From: Runella sp.
Lineage (GTDB): Bacteria; Bacteroidota; Bacteroidia; Cytophagales; Spirosomataceae
Direction of reading: 5' to 3'
DNA: 46,853 bases
Assembly (NCBI RefSeq): GCF_027484545.1
Contig: NZ_JAIXST010000287.1
Coordinates: forward strand, 1-46,853
The position numbers were made by a program, and so were the translations under genes. Positions 24,606-33,110 of this stretch are shown in pieces (positions within the stretch are counted from its first letter, which is position 1; the number at the start of each line of letters is the position of its first letter). The notes below the pieces were generated by a model. That model was not told the origin of the DNA. It saw only the letters and a list, made by a program, of their open reading frames with translations, and did no database searches.

Positions 24606-25046
24606 CTAATTGGTATTTTTAACTACCAAATCTTTAAATGCTTTACCAAGCTCGTCCATATCGTGACTAAACTCCGTCTTGAACATTTTCCATCTTTCTT
24701 TTCCGTCTACTTTATAGTCATCCATTCTTAGTTTCATGTCGTTGTTCTTTTGCTTGAGTTCAGCAATTTTTTTCCGATAATCGACTTTAGCTTCTTCTTT
24801 TTCGTTTTCTATTTTAGTACTAAACTCCGTTATTTTTAAGTCGTTTTCCGCTATTTTTTCTGCTATTTCTTTCCGATAAGTGACTACCTCATCCAAGTAT
24901 TCTTTGTTCGCTTTATCTAAGTCCTCATTGGCTTTTGTTACATTATCCTGAGCCACTTTTACCTTTTGAGAGGGCTTCATGCAGCCTGTTAAAATTCCAC
25001 CTATTGTAAAGGCAAAGATTGTCAATGTTAAGATTGATTTTTTCAT
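24606..25046 (-). CDS. Coiled-coil lipoprotein (paralogue of the gene at 27055-27495)
   Basis: I use the ATG at 25046, which starts a lipoprotein signal with lipobox LTGC (Cys22); an earlier start adds about 39 residues out of context. The mature protein is almost wholly charged coiled coil (about 30-115), with the central repeat KEIAEKIAENDLKITEF. It ends with FKTEFSHDMDELGKAFKDLVVKN. The same C-terminal block occurs in the paralogue 2 kb away. A shared stress promoter module precedes it (25100-25167). The conserved C-terminal helix is a likely contact site for a partner or the cell wall; function unknown. Confidence 0.8.
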   Translation of the reverse strand: MKKSILTLTIFAFTIGGILTGCMKPSQKVKVAQDNVTKANEDLDKANKEYLDEVVTYRKEIAEKIAENDLKITEFSTKIENEKEEAKVDYRKKIAELKQKNNDMKLRMDDYKVDGKERWKMFKTEFSHDMDELGKAFKDLVVKNTN

Positions 25047-25099
25047 TTTTTTCTTTATTAATTTAAATTCAAGATTTAATGTGGTGCAGTACCTACATA

Positions 25100-25167
25100 C
25101 AAATTTTGCACTATTAAAACTGTAAAGTATTATACATTTATAAGGGATTTTTATACATGTCACACAT
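25100..25167 (-). promoter_or_regulatory. Shared stress promoter module, copy 2
   Basis: CAAA at 25100-25103 (minus-strand TTTG), TATACAT at 25131 and again at 25152 (exactly 21 bp apart), then CACACAT to 25167. It lies 54 bp upstream of the coiled-coil lipoprotein start. The hexamers vary more than in the other copies but the spacing is kept. Confidence 0.6.
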
Positions 25168-25210
25168 TTTTAAACGCCATTTTCCACAGAAATTAACGAT
25201 TAATTTTAGG

Positions 25211-25354
25211 TTAACCCATTGTCAAATACCCCAATAAATACGCAACTACCATTAAGTCAATTCCTACGAGAACGATTGAAAAAATAATAGTTTTTATATG
25301 TACTTTACGAGATGATTCCTCATCTTTGATACTTTCTTTTTCAATTTCTCTCAT
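25211..25354 (-). CDS. Small membrane protein, 47 residues
   Basis: An ATG at 25352-25354 opens a 48-codon frame ending TAA. The product has a charged N-terminus (MREIEKESIKDEESSRK), then one membrane helix (KTIIFSIVLVGIDLMVVAYLLGYL). A GTG 18 bp upstream (25370-25372) is an alternative start adding six residues. The KT-I-F-x-I-x-x-x-x-ID-x-x-x-x-AYLLG pattern is faintly like DUF2061 membrane proteins, but that is a weak resemblance. It lies between two stress genes on the same strand. Confidence 0.55.
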   Translation of the reverse strand: MREIEKESIKDEESSRKVHIKTIIFSIVLVGIDLMVVAYLLGYLTMG

Positions 25355-25504
25355 ACTATCTTTGTGTTTCACTCTATACTCAATTGTGAGTTGATCTAAG
25401 AATCATTCGTACTTGGAGAAAAAGTGTTTGTATTTGTTGAAATGAAGCCAATACCCGCAGTAACCGGTCATCAGTTGAAGAAAGATGCTTTTTACAGAAA
25501 AAAT

Positions 25505-25888
25505 CTAACGCATTGAAAAATAATCTCTTACGAAAGCGTGTTTTTGATTTTCCGTCATTTTATCAGATGGCTTCACTTTGATGATTATCTTATCAAAATG
25601 ATGATCAGCTTCCAAAATATTAGCCAGCTCAGTTTTGGCATTGGTAGGTCCAAAGAGCAGCACTTCTTCGTAATTTCTGATTACTTCACCCAATTTTTTG
25701 TAATATTCTGACTGCTGATGTTGCTCTTTATTATGCATCAGGTTTTCACTCTTACTTAGCGTAAACTCTTTTTCCTGATGATTAAATTTTGATTCAATAA
25801 TAGTAGTTTGAATGGGGTCGGGGGTAAGTTCCATTAAATGGGCGCTTTCCGAATCCATCCAAATGCCTATTTTTTTTGAGTTTGTCAT
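25505..25888 (-). CDS. Hypothetical protein, possibly related to bacterial eRF1-like/Pelota proteins
   Basis: The 127-residue cytoplasmic protein starts KKIGIWMDSESAHLMEL, with a central basic/Gln-rich linker. It then has a compact alpha/beta part: YYKKLGEVIRNYEEVLLFGPTNAKTELANIL, HFDKIIIKVKPSDKMTENQKHAFVRDYF. A strand-helix unit with (L/V)LFGPxxAKxEL followed by a Lys/Asp-rich strand resembles the third domain of eRF1-like proteins, some of which act at stalled or dormant ribosomes. That assignment is inference by eye. It stands alone between two stress genes. Confidence 0.6.
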   Translation of the reverse strand: MTNSKKIGIWMDSESAHLMELTPDPIQTTIIESKFNHQEKEFTLSKSENLMHNKEQHQQSEYYKKLGEVIRNYEEVLLFGPTNAKTELANILEADHHFDKIIIKVKPSDKMTENQKHAFVRDYFSMR

Positions 25889-25926
25889 GATTGTAATAAG
25901 TTTTCAATGATGTAAATAAGTCGTGT

Positions 25927-25956
25927 AAAGAAGGGAGAAATGCTCTCTCCTTCTTT
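25927..25956 (-). terminator. Hairpin downstream of the general stress protein gene
   Basis: AAAGAAGGGAGA pairs with TCTCTCCTTCTTT with a single bulge. The T-run on the minus strand is short and broken by C, so it is a weak terminator at best. Confidence 0.4.
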
Positions 25957-25983
25957 TATCAATCCACGAATACATAGTCCTTT

Positions 25984-26484
25984 TTAATACACAATTTTGT
26001 CGCCTACTCCCAAGGTTTCCTTGGCGGTTTCTATCTGTGCGGCTGTACCATGCGCTAAAAGTATGAATTTGCCGGCTTTAATGTCGGTTTCATATTCCAA
26101 AATACTGTCTTTCGGAACTCCTAAACTTACTAAAGCGGCCCCAAGCACACTCAGTCCCCCGACGGCTACCGCTCCTTCCAATGCTCCCACCAATGACGTC
26201 ACAAAAGGGCCTGCAATCAGTAAAGGCCCTATTCCAGGAATAAGAAAAAAGGCAGAACCAAACAGCAATCCCCACAGCCCGCCCCAGAAAGCTCCAATAC
26301 CACCCCATTTTTGCATTCGGTCGCCCATGTTGTAGTACCCAACTACATTCTCGTCGGTGTGGTAATCCTGCCCTACGATAGAAAGCTGTTTCATGTCATA
26401 ACCGCTTTTCTGTAATTCTCTGATTGCCATTTCTGCTTCTTCGTGCGTGTCGTAGAGCGCAACCATTGCATTTTCTTTGTCCAT
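25984..26484 (-). CDS. General stress protein (17M-like domain plus glycine-rich membrane segment)
   Basis: I use the ATG at 26484 (MDKENAMVALYDTHEEAE); the frame extends 28 codons further upstream into dps without support. The N-terminal part (about 1-55) is the YflT/17M heat-shock-like domain with ALYDTHEEAEMAIRELQKSGYDMKQLSIVGQDY. Next comes a Gly-rich hydrophobic region (about 65-135, GIGAFWGGLWGLLFGSAFFLIPGIGPLL), probably membrane-inserting. A small C-terminal domain ends GKFILLAHGTAAQIETAKETL. It follows dps by 56 bp on the same strand and probably belongs to its transcript. Confidence 0.8.
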   Translation of the reverse strand: MDKENAMVALYDTHEEAEMAIRELQKSGYDMKQLSIVGQDYHTDENVVGYYNMGDRMQKWGGIGAFWGGLWGLLFGSAFFLIPGIGPLLIAGPFVTSLVGALEGAVAVGGLSVLGAALVSLGVPKDSILEYETDIKAGKFILLAHGTAAQIETAKETLGVGDKIVY

Positions 26485-26540
26485 CGAATTTTTTTTAAGG
26501 TGTGTTTTTAAGTAACGATTGTATATATATGACGAAGAAA

Positions 26541-27065
26541 TCAGTTCAGGTATCTTCTCAATACCCAAGCAGTTGTCTCGTGTTGTTCAATGATTTTGGT
26601 CAGAAAATCGGTGGTGCCAGCGTCTTTATTTTTTTCGTTACATACCTCGATATCTTTCCTTAGTTGTACAATCACTGATTCATAATCGCCCAACAATTCT
26701 TTCATCATTTCTTTTTGGGTAGGATACTTACCGGGAGATTCTTTGATGGTGGACAGTTCGGCAAATTCTTGCATCGTACCTATTGTTTTACCTCCTAATT
26801 TATTAATTCTCTCCGCTACTAAATCAATGGTTTCTTCCAGTTCAGTGTACTGACTTTGAAATAATTTATGGAGCTCCATAAAACTTTCTCCCGATACATT
26901 CCAATGAAATTTTCTTGTTTTGACATACAAAGTCATTTCATTGGATAAAATCGCCGAAAGCAACGTAATGCTTTTATGAAGGTGCTTTTCTGTAATACCA
27001 ATTTCAGGTTTCATACTTCCGTTCGTTAATAGCGGCTCGGTGTTTGTTTTCAAGTTATTTGACAT
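26541..27065 (-). CDS. dps: Dps-family DNA-binding ferritin-like protein
   Basis: This 174-residue protein has the Dps ferroxidase region KFHWNVSGESFMELHKLFQSQY followed by ELEETIDLVAERI, and the C-terminal helix ending TAWVLRRYLN. Dps forms 12-mers that oxidise and store iron with hydrogen peroxide and shield DNA. The N-terminal 20 residues are polar and could bind DNA. Its start overlaps the end of the coiled-coil lipoprotein gene (27055) by 11 bp, so the two are translationally linked and share the module promoter at 27563-27630. Confidence 0.92.
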   Translation of the reverse strand: MSNNLKTNTEPLLTNGSMKPEIGITEKHLHKSITLLSAILSNEMTLYVKTRKFHWNVSGESFMELHKLFQSQYTELEETIDLVAERINKLGGKTIGTMQEFAELSTIKESPGKYPTQKEMMKELLGDYESVIVQLRKDIEVCNEKNKDAGTTDFLTKIIEQHETTAWVLRRYLN

Positions 27066-27495
27066 TTTTAACGGTTAAATCTTTAAAAGCTTGACCCAGT
27101 TCGTCCATATCATGATTGAACTCTGTTTTGAATGTTTCCCAATTTTCTTTTCCTTCAACTTTATAATCGTCCAGCTTCTTTTGCATATCATTATTTTTTT
27201 TCTCCAACTTATCTACTTGCTTTTGATAATCATCTTTGAATTCTTTCCTCTTAAATGCTATCTGGGTTTTAAACTCAGCGATTTTTTTATCATTTTCGGC
27301 GATTTTTTCAGCCGTTTCTTTTTTATAGTTTTCTACATCAATAAGGTATTCTTCCTTTGCTTCTTTCAAATCTACTTTGGCTTCCATCACCTCAATTTTA
27401 GCCTCATCTACTTTTTTTTCGGAGCTATTACAGCTTGTTACCAGTGAAAGAGCAATAAAGGCAAAGGCAGCCAATCCGATAATTGATTTTTTCAT
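27055..27495 (-). CDS. Coiled-coil lipoprotein (paralogue of the gene at 24606-25046)
   Basis: The 146-residue product has a lipoprotein signal with lipobox VTSC (Cys22). A long Lys/Glu coiled coil follows (about 27-115, with ETAEKIAENDKKIAEFKTQI) and the C-terminal block FKTEFNHDMDELGQAFKDLTVKN. The blocks EKIAEND, DYKV-GKE and FKTEF-HDMDELG are shared with the paralogue, so the ends are conserved while the coil drifts. It is the first gene of a unit with dps, behind promoter module copy 3. A lipoprotein coupled to Dps is unusual. Confidence 0.8.
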   Translation of the reverse strand: MKKSIIGLAAFAFIALSLVTSCNSSEKKVDEAKIEVMEAKVDLKEAKEEYLIDVENYKKETAEKIAENDKKIAEFKTQIAFKRKEFKDDYQKQVDKLEKKNNDMQKKLDDYKVEGKENWETFKTEFNHDMDELGQAFKDLTVKNVK

Positions 27496-27562
27496 TTCAG
27501 TTATTTTTATTGAATTAATAATTTGTTCTTTGCAAGTCCATCTTTTGAAATAACCTGCGTGA

Positions 27563-27630
27563 CAAAGGTGAGTTTTTTCACTTCAAAAATCATTACATAA
27601 TTACTTCAAAGAGTTACAACATTCACACAT
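27563..27630 (-). promoter_or_regulatory. Shared stress promoter module, copy 3
   Basis: CAAAGGTGAG at 27563 (minus-strand CACCTTTG as -7), TTACAT at 27593, TTACAA at 27614 (21 bp apart) and ATTCACACAT at 27621-27630. It lies 68 bp upstream of the lipoprotein-dps unit. Confidence 0.7.
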
Positions 27631-27645
27631 TTTGAAGCTTTGCAT

Positions 27646-28872
27646 TTACTCATACCTCAACGCATCAATTGGGTTCAACGCGGCAGCTTTTCGTGCCGGA
27701 TACCATCCAAAAAAAAGGCCGATGGCGGATGAAAACAAAAACGACAAAAGCACGGAAGAAATGGTGATGACGACGGGCCATCCGCCAAACTTTGCCACTA
27801 ATTGTGATGCCACTATTCCCAGTACGATTCCAAAGATTCCGCCTACAAAACTGATGACTATCGACTCTATCATAAACTGCGTCAAAATGTCTTTTCCTTT
27901 TGCTCCTATGGCCATGCGTATGCCTATTTCGTGGGTCCGCTCGGTAACCGATACCAGCATGATATTCATAATGCCGATTCCTCCCACCAAAAGCGAGATA
28001 CCGGCAATACTGGCGAGCAAAATGGTCATGACTTTAGAGATAGTCCCAAAAACTGTGCTGATTTCTGACTGCGTACGAACCGTAAAATCATTGTCGTCGG
28101 AGGGTGCGATCTTGTGTTTTTCGCGTAATAAAATCGAAATTTCATCGACCGCATCCACTACCTGACCCTCCGATTTTCCCGAAGCCAAAATACTGTTGAT
28201 GTACATGGAAGAAGACATCATCCGCTTTTGAACCGTCGAAAACGGCGCAATGATAATGTCATCCTGGTCTTGCCCAAAGGTATTTTGGCCCATTTTGGTA
28301 AGTACACCAATAATTTTTACGGGAATACTGTTAATCCGGATTGTTTCGCCAATTGGATTGTAATTTTCATCACCAAACAAATTTAACACCACCGTGAGAC
28401 CGACCAAACACACCTTGGCAGCAGTACGATCTTCATTGACCGTGAAGGTACTGCCTTGGGCAATCGTGAGCGAACGAATGGCCAGATAGTCGTTGGTAAC
28501 TCCCAAAATCGTAGTATTCCAATTTTGAGAGCCGTAAATGACCTGTGCTCTTTTTTGGTCAACGGGGGATACAAAATTGACCAAATCGCAATTGGCTTTA
28601 ATAGCATCCACATCTTCGATTCGAAGGGTCTTGTTGGAAGCAGCCCCCTGACTTACTCCTCCCGACATGTTATTGCCGGGATAAACCATGATGGAATTGG
28701 TGCCAAGGCTGGCAATGGAGGCTTTGATGTTTTGGTTGGAGCCTTCGCCAATGGCCAACATGGCTATCACCGAAGCTACGCCGATGATGATACCGAGCAT
28801 GATCAAAAAACTTCGGAGTTTATTCCGCATCAAGGAGCGAAAAGCTACTTTAAATAAGTTGAAGGTTCTCAT
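27646..28872 (-). CDS. MacB-type ABC transporter permease
   Basis: The 408-residue protein has an N-terminal membrane helix (about 18-40, LRSFLIMLGIIIGVASVIAMLAIGEGSN), a large periplasmic domain, and three C-terminal helices (about 275-400). The hallmark segments are GGIGIMNIMLVSVTERTHEIGIRMAIGAKG and FFGWYPARKAAALNPIDALRYE. In MacB the ATPase is fused to this part; here it is a separate gene overlapping by 4 bp (28869-28872). With the adaptor upstream it forms a tripartite exporter for peptides, lipoproteins or macrolide-like compounds. No TolC-like outer-membrane protein is encoded in the window. Confidence 0.92.
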   Translation of the reverse strand: MRTFNLFKVAFRSLMRNKLRSFLIMLGIIIGVASVIAMLAIGEGSNQNIKASIASLGTNSIMVYPGNNMSGGVSQGAASNKTLRIEDVDAIKANCDLVNFVSPVDQKRAQVIYGSQNWNTTILGVTNDYLAIRSLTIAQGSTFTVNEDRTAAKVCLVGLTVVLNLFGDENYNPIGETIRINSIPVKIIGVLTKMGQNTFGQDQDDIIIAPFSTVQKRMMSSSMYINSILASGKSEGQVVDAVDEISILLREKHKIAPSDDNDFTVRTQSEISTVFGTISKVMTILLASIAGISLLVGGIGIMNIMLVSVTERTHEIGIRMAIGAKGKDILTQFMIESIVISFVGGIFGIVLGIVASQLVAKFGGWPVVITISSVLLSFLFSSAIGLFFGWYPARKAAALNPIDALRYE

Positions 28873-29633
28873 GTAGTTGATTTTTCTTCCGAGAGTTGGG
28901 CGATGAGTTTCAATTCTTCGGTGGCATTTTTTCGCTCTTTTACCGCTTCGTTGGCAATGATTTTCCCGTCTTTGAAAACAATGTTGGTCTTGGCAAATTG
29001 AGCAATATCGGGTTCGTGCGTCACCATCACAATGGTAATTCCGGCGTCATTCAATTTCTGAAAAATCTGCATAATCTCGTAACTGGTGCGTGAATCAAGG
29101 TTGCCCGTAGGCTCATCAGCCATGATTACGATGGGGTCATTCACTAACGAGCGGGCAATGGCCACTCGCTGTTGCTGACCTCCCGACAACTCATTGGGCA
29201 TAGCATTGACGCGGTCACCCAATCCGACGGATTTGAGGGCATCGAGAGCTTTATCGCCGTAGTCTTTGGGTGAAATGGTGTTGTTGTAAAGCAGGGGTAA
29301 TTCCACATTTTCCAAGGCCGAAGTACGGGGTAAAATATTGAACGACTGAAAAACGAAACCGAGCTTTCGGTTTCGTAACTCTGCCAATTCATCCCTGCTT
29401 CGTCCAAGAACATCTATACCCTCCATTGTATACGTTCCAGCAGTTGGGTTATCGAGACAGCCCAGAATATTCATAAATGTAGATTTTCCCGAACCGCTCG
29501 CTCCCATGATGGCCAAAAATTCGCCTTTATCAATCGTAAGTGAAACATCACTAAGTGCGGGAACTTCGGTAGTGCCTGTTTTGTAGGTTTTTACCAAGTT
29601 TTTTACGGTAATCAGGTTTTCCGGGTTTTTCAT
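28869..29633 (-). CDS. MacB/LolD-type ABC transporter ATP-binding protein
   Basis: This 254-residue ATPase shows Walker [10 protein letters not shown], the Q-loop in [11 protein letters not shown], signature [15 protein letters not shown], Walker [13 protein letters not shown] and an H-switch in VTHEP. It is slightly longer than usual because of a charged C-terminal tail ([21 protein letters not shown]). The gene starts 1 bp after the unshifted end of the adaptor (TAA at 29635-29637) and overlaps the permease by 4 bp, so the three form one operon. Confidence 0.95.
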   Translation of the reverse strand: MKNPENLITVKNLVKTYKTGTTEVPALSDVSLTIDKGEFLAIMGASGSGKSTFMNILGCLDNPTAGTYTMEGIDVLGRSRDELAELRNRKLGFVFQSFNILPRTSALENVELPLLYNNTISPKDYGDKALDALKSVGLGDRVNAMPNELSGGQQQRVAIARSLVNDPIVIMADEPTGNLDSRTSYEIMQIFQKLNDAGITIVMVTHEPDIAQFAKTNIVFKDGKIIANEAVKERKNATEELKLIAQLSEEKSTT

Positions 29634-29717
29634 GTTATCTTTTTCTGCTCGGCATTTTCGGCATGAACGGACTCGAAGACTTTGTATCGGTGGGTGGTGA
29701 TTGATTGACGCCCGTGG

Positions 29718-30869
29718 CTACCAAACTTCCTTCCTGAATATATTTCCCTGAATTTCGGTAAAAGAGCCATCATTCAACCCCTTCGTTACCTGTACCGGAA
29801 AAACGTTTTTCTTTTTGATAAGCCATAGAAATCCCGTTGTTGCTTCCGATTCAACGATTTGCTGTTTTTTCAATTCGCTGTTGCTGCGCAACTTCTGTAA
29901 CCAATATTTTTTGGTAGAATCGGGCAGCAATTCAGACGCCTGAAGATACTCGGCCGAAGGCGTGAACGTGAAAGCGCCCGTGGCTACTTTCAACACATTG
30001 TTTCGTTCCTGAATAGAAATATTGGAATTGACCGTCAGGCCCAGTATCAGTTTCAACTCGGGGTTGGGCACTTCGATAATTACGACGTAATTCACCACGC
30101 TCGAAACCACCACCGGCTGATGCCTTATTTGAGTGACGGTACCCGCAAAAACATCCTTTGGGTAGGCATCCACCGTAAATTTGGCTTTTTGACCGAGTTT
30201 AAGTTGCCCAATATCAGCTTCATCCACATTGGCCTGCACTTGCATCTTTTTCAGGTTATTGACAATCGTAAACAGGACCGGACTGTTAAAACTTGCAATC
30301 ACCATGTTGCCTACCTGCACGTTTCTGGCAATAATCATTCCGCTGATGGGTGCCTTTACGGTACAATACCGAAGGTTAATCGAAGCTCGGTTGAGTTGAG
30401 CCTGAGCGGAGGTGATATTGCTTTTGGCCGTTTGATAAGCCGTGGAAGCCAACTCGTAATCGGCCTTTGATACCATTTTTTGGTCAAATAAAGTCCAGGC
30501 TCTATCCAATTCCCGTTTTGCCTGCACTACCGCCACTTTTGTTCTTTGTAAAGCGGCTGCCGCATCCAATTTGGCAGCCACGTACAGGGTAGTGTCCAGT
30601 ATGGCAATCACCTGCCCTTTTTTTACGACATCATTGAAGTCTGCCTTTATTTTCGCGTAGGTTCCCGAAACCTGAACCCCGACATCCACCGACGTATCGG
30701 CAGCCATGGTTCCGGTTGCGGTCACTAATACATTGACATCGCCTTTTTCGACGGATACGCTTCTCCAATAATAGACTTTGGCTTTATTTTGAAGTCGATA
30801 CCAGTAAATACCCGCCAAGGCAAGTACCACTGCCACGACGGATGAAATAAGTAGGATTTTCTTTTTCAT
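29718..30869 (-). CDS. MacA-type periplasmic adaptor, C-terminus altered by a frameshift
   Basis: The 383-residue frame has an N-terminal anchor (about 4-24), a lipoyl half-motif (TATGTMAADTSVDVGVQVSGT), a coiled-coil hairpin (about 100-160) and beta-barrel parts (GMIIARNVQVGNMV, VQANVDEADIGQLKLGQKAKFTVDAYP). It links the inner-membrane ABC exporter to an outer-membrane channel. The last residues FRKEVW come from a wrong frame. Removing two bases from the TATAT stretch near 29738-29743 restores GNIQEGSLVATG and a Pro/Ser-rich tail ending at TAA 29635-29637, directly before the ATPase. The main domains are intact, so function may survive. Confidence 0.85.
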   Translation of the reverse strand: MKKKILLISSVVAVVLALAGIYWYRLQNKAKVYYWRSVSVEKGDVNVLVTATGTMAADTSVDVGVQVSGTYAKIKADFNDVVKKGQVIAILDTTLYVAAKLDAAAALQRTKVAVVQAKRELDRAWTLFDQKMVSKADYELASTAYQTAKSNITSAQAQLNRASINLRYCTVKAPISGMIIARNVQVGNMVIASFNSPVLFTIVNNLKKMQVQANVDEADIGQLKLGQKAKFTVDAYPKDVFAGTVTQIRHQPVVVSSVVNYVVIIEVPNPELKLILGLTVNSNISIQERNNVLKVATGAFTFTPSAEYLQASELLPDSTKKYWLQKLRSNSELKKQQIVESEATTGFLWLIKKKNVFPVQVTKGLNDGSFTEIQGNIFRKEVW

Positions 30870-30941
30870 TATAGAAAATGGAAAAAACCTCTCAAGAGTT
30901 AAGACTTTTTGAGAAGTTTTAAGCGCAATACATAACGTTGA

Positions 30942-31526
30942 TTATATGAGTCTCGTAAAATAAGATACAGTACCATCCATACTCACCTGTACCACAATTT
31001 TCTTGTTTTCTTTTTTCAATTCTACAAAGTAATGATCGGCGTCTTCAAATCGTTTATTGAAAAAAATCATGTTGGAATTGACAGGACCATTGTCGTCATA
31101 TTCTATAATGTCGCCTACGGTATAACTTTTGTAATATTCATTGATGTATTTTTGGCCAATGGCAGGCAAATCCGAGAAGGTTTTAATCGTAGTGGTACCT
31201 ACCAATTTGGTATCATAATCGTAGAAGGCAGTTTGTATTTTTCCGTCCTTCATAAAAGTAGCTTCATCAAAATGGTCTGTTCTTTCCCACTGTGCATTTT
31301 GGGAAATGCCAAAGTCGCTCATCAGCTGTTTTTTGGATTGTTCACTTACCTCTTTTCCCGCCAATTCTCTCAACTCCATTTTAGCTTCGTGCTTTTCTAC
31401 ACTAAGCTCAGCTTCTTTTTTCTCAATTCGTGCAATGTCTTTTTTAATCGCCGCCTTTTCTGTTTGGGCGTTGATGGCTGTAACAAAAACAAGCATTGAA
31501 ACAGCAATTGAAAGTAACTTTTTCAT
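30942..31526 (-). CDS. Secreted hypothetical protein with PepSY-like domain
   Basis: The 194-residue protein has a signal peptide (ending INAQ at about 21), then a Lys/Glu helical region (about 24-60). The C-terminal part is beta-rich, with FGISQNAQWERTDHFDEATFMKDGKIQTAFYDYDTKLVGTT and a second unit IIEYDDNGPVNSNMIFFNKRFEDADHYFVELKK. This resembles Bacteroidota PepSY-like (putative beta-lactamase-inhibitor-like) periplasmic proteins; the match is by eye. It lies 72 bp upstream of the macA gene, so it could belong to that operon or have its own promoter. Confidence 0.65.
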   Translation of the reverse strand: MKKLLSIAVSMLVFVTAINAQTEKAAIKKDIARIEKKEAELSVEKHEAKMELRELAGKEVSEQSKKQLMSDFGISQNAQWERTDHFDEATFMKDGKIQTAFYDYDTKLVGTTTIKTFSDLPAIGQKYINEYYKSYTVGDIIEYDDNGPVNSNMIFFNKRFEDADHYFVELKKENKKIVVQVSMDGTVSYFTRLI

Positions 31527-31594
31527 ATTTTTATTTCTAATAAATGGTTTAAATCACTTGTCAAATTTGTGCACAGTGTGGTAGAAATGTTCAT

Positions 31595-31801
31595 CTATTT
31601 AGTTTTAATTGCTTTTTTGATTTTCTTATCTGTTTTCTTTACAATTTTTTTAATGGATTTTTTTACTACCTTCTCAATTTTATCCGTTAATTCATCTTTA
31701 TTCTCTTTGAGAACCTTATGCACTGCTTCTATCATTTTTTCTTTTAAAGATTTTGCTTCCGAAGGCTTTACCGTTACAGTTTTTACAACTTTCTTTTCCA
31801 T
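31595..31801 (-). CDS. Small lysine-rich protein, 68 residues
   Basis: Almost half of the residues are Lys or Glu/Asp. Residues 1-15 read MEKKVVKTVTVKPSE, followed by a helix (SLKEKMIEAVHKVLKENKDELTDKIEKV) and a very basic tail of KKSIKKIVKKTDKK type. The basic tail resembles nucleic-acid-binding tails of small histone-like proteins, but I see no known fold, so no function is claimed. Its position between the OYE gene and the PepSY-like gene, all on one strand, places it in the stress block. Confidence 0.6.
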   Translation of the reverse strand: MEKKVVKTVTVKPSEAKSLKEKMIEAVHKVLKENKDELTDKIEKVVKKSIKKIVKKTDKKIKKAIKTK

Positions 31802-31849
31802 GATTATTTTATTTAATTGTTAGGATAGGTTCTAATAGGATGCTGGTTT

Positions 31850-32959
31850 TTATTCAAGTTGAAGTACTAACTGTTCTTTGAAATTGGGGTAATCTGTATA
31901 GCCTTTTTCGTCAGCCGTATAGAATAATTCCGTTTTAAGATTTTGCGATAATTCCTGATTGTGTTCTAATCGTTCTACTAAATCAGGATTATTGATAAAT
32001 GGTCGGCCAAATCCGATAAGGTCACACAAGCCACTTTCAAGGTCGGCTTCTGCGCTGTCTTTGTCATAGCCCCCGCAAATAATAAGGGTGTTTTTAAAAT
32101 TGTGACGAATCAATTTTTTAATTTCAATAGGCACCGTGGGCGCACCCATGGCAGAATGGTCAACAAGATGGATATAAGCAATCCCCAATTTATTGAGTTC
32201 TTTTGAGAGGTAATCGTAGGTTGCATCAATTTCCGGATAATTGGGCATGTCGCCCGCCACGCCATAGGGAGATAAACGAATCCCTGTTTTATCTTTACCA
32301 ATGGCGGCTGCCACTGCGGTTGCCACTTCAATCACAAAGCGGCAACGATTTTCAATCGTGCCATCATACTTGTCGTGACGGACGTTGCTGGCAGGTGACA
32401 GGAATTCTTCGAGTAAATAGCCGTTTGCGCCGTGCAGTTCAACGCCATCGAATCCTGCTTCCATTGCATTTTTGGCAGCTGTTACATACTCGGCTTGAGT
32501 CGAAACAATGTCTTCAGTAGTCATTGCTTTGGGAGTAGGGTAGTCCTGCATTCCTTTGGCATCTGTCCACATCTGACCAGTTGCTTTTATAGCAGAAGGG
32601 GCTTCTATCTGCGTACCTTTTGGCATATTCAGAATGTGGCTTATTCTTCCCGTGTGCATCAGTTGCACAATTATTTTTCCACCGCTTTTGTGCACTGCTG
32701 ATGTTGTCTTTTTCCAACCGAGTAGTTGTGCTTCACTAAAAATGCCCGGAATACGGGCATAGCCCAATCCATTGGGAGAAGGTGAGGTGCCTTCGGTGAT
32801 AATTAAACCGGCCGTGGCTCGTTGTTGATAATAACTTGCCATTAAGTCATTGGGGATATTGTCGATAGCTCGGCATCGGGTCATAGGAGCCATCACAATA
32901 TGATTTTTTAGTTCTAAAGAACCGACTTTTGCAGCGGCAAATAATTTGTAGTTTTTCAT
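31850..32959 (-). CDS. Alkene reductase, old yellow enzyme family (first copy)
   Basis: The 369-residue TIM-barrel flavoprotein has the OYE hallmarks: N-terminal [13 protein letters not shown], the FMN/substrate region [30 protein letters not shown] and [16 protein letters not shown]. Such NemA-like enzymes use NADPH to reduce activated C=C bonds and nitro compounds and commonly answer electrophile stress. A close paralogue of 367 residues lies at 40128-41231, with long identical stretches, pointing to a duplication in the element. It follows the SOUL and aldehyde dehydrogenase genes on the same strand. Confidence 0.94.
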   Translation of the reverse strand: MKNYKLFAAAKVGSLELKNHIVMAPMTRCRAIDNIPNDLMASYYQQRATAGLIITEGTSPSPNGLGYARIPGIFSEAQLLGWKKTTSAVHKSGGKIIVQLMHTGRISHILNMPKGTQIEAPSAIKATGQMWTDAKGMQDYPTPKAMTTEDIVSTQAEYVTAAKNAMEAGFDGVELHGANGYLLEEFLSPASNVRHDKYDGTIENRCRFVIEVATAVAAAIGKDKTGIRLSPYGVAGDMPNYPEIDATYDYLSKELNKLGIAYIHLVDHSAMGAPTVPIEIKKLIRHNFKNTLIICGGYDKDSAEADLESGLCDLIGFGRPFINNPDLVERLEHNQELSQNLKTELFYTADEKGYTDYPNFKEQLVLQLE

Positions 32960-33110
32960 TTTATTTGTTTTTACACCGACTATTTAAGTTAAGTAATAAG
33001 ACAATTTTAATCACCGCTGCGGCGAACCGCGCAAAGCCGCTAAACCGTTGATAATAAGCACTGCTTCGGCCGTGAATTTTAAAACTATAGTGTATGCTTA
33101 CTTAAATGCT

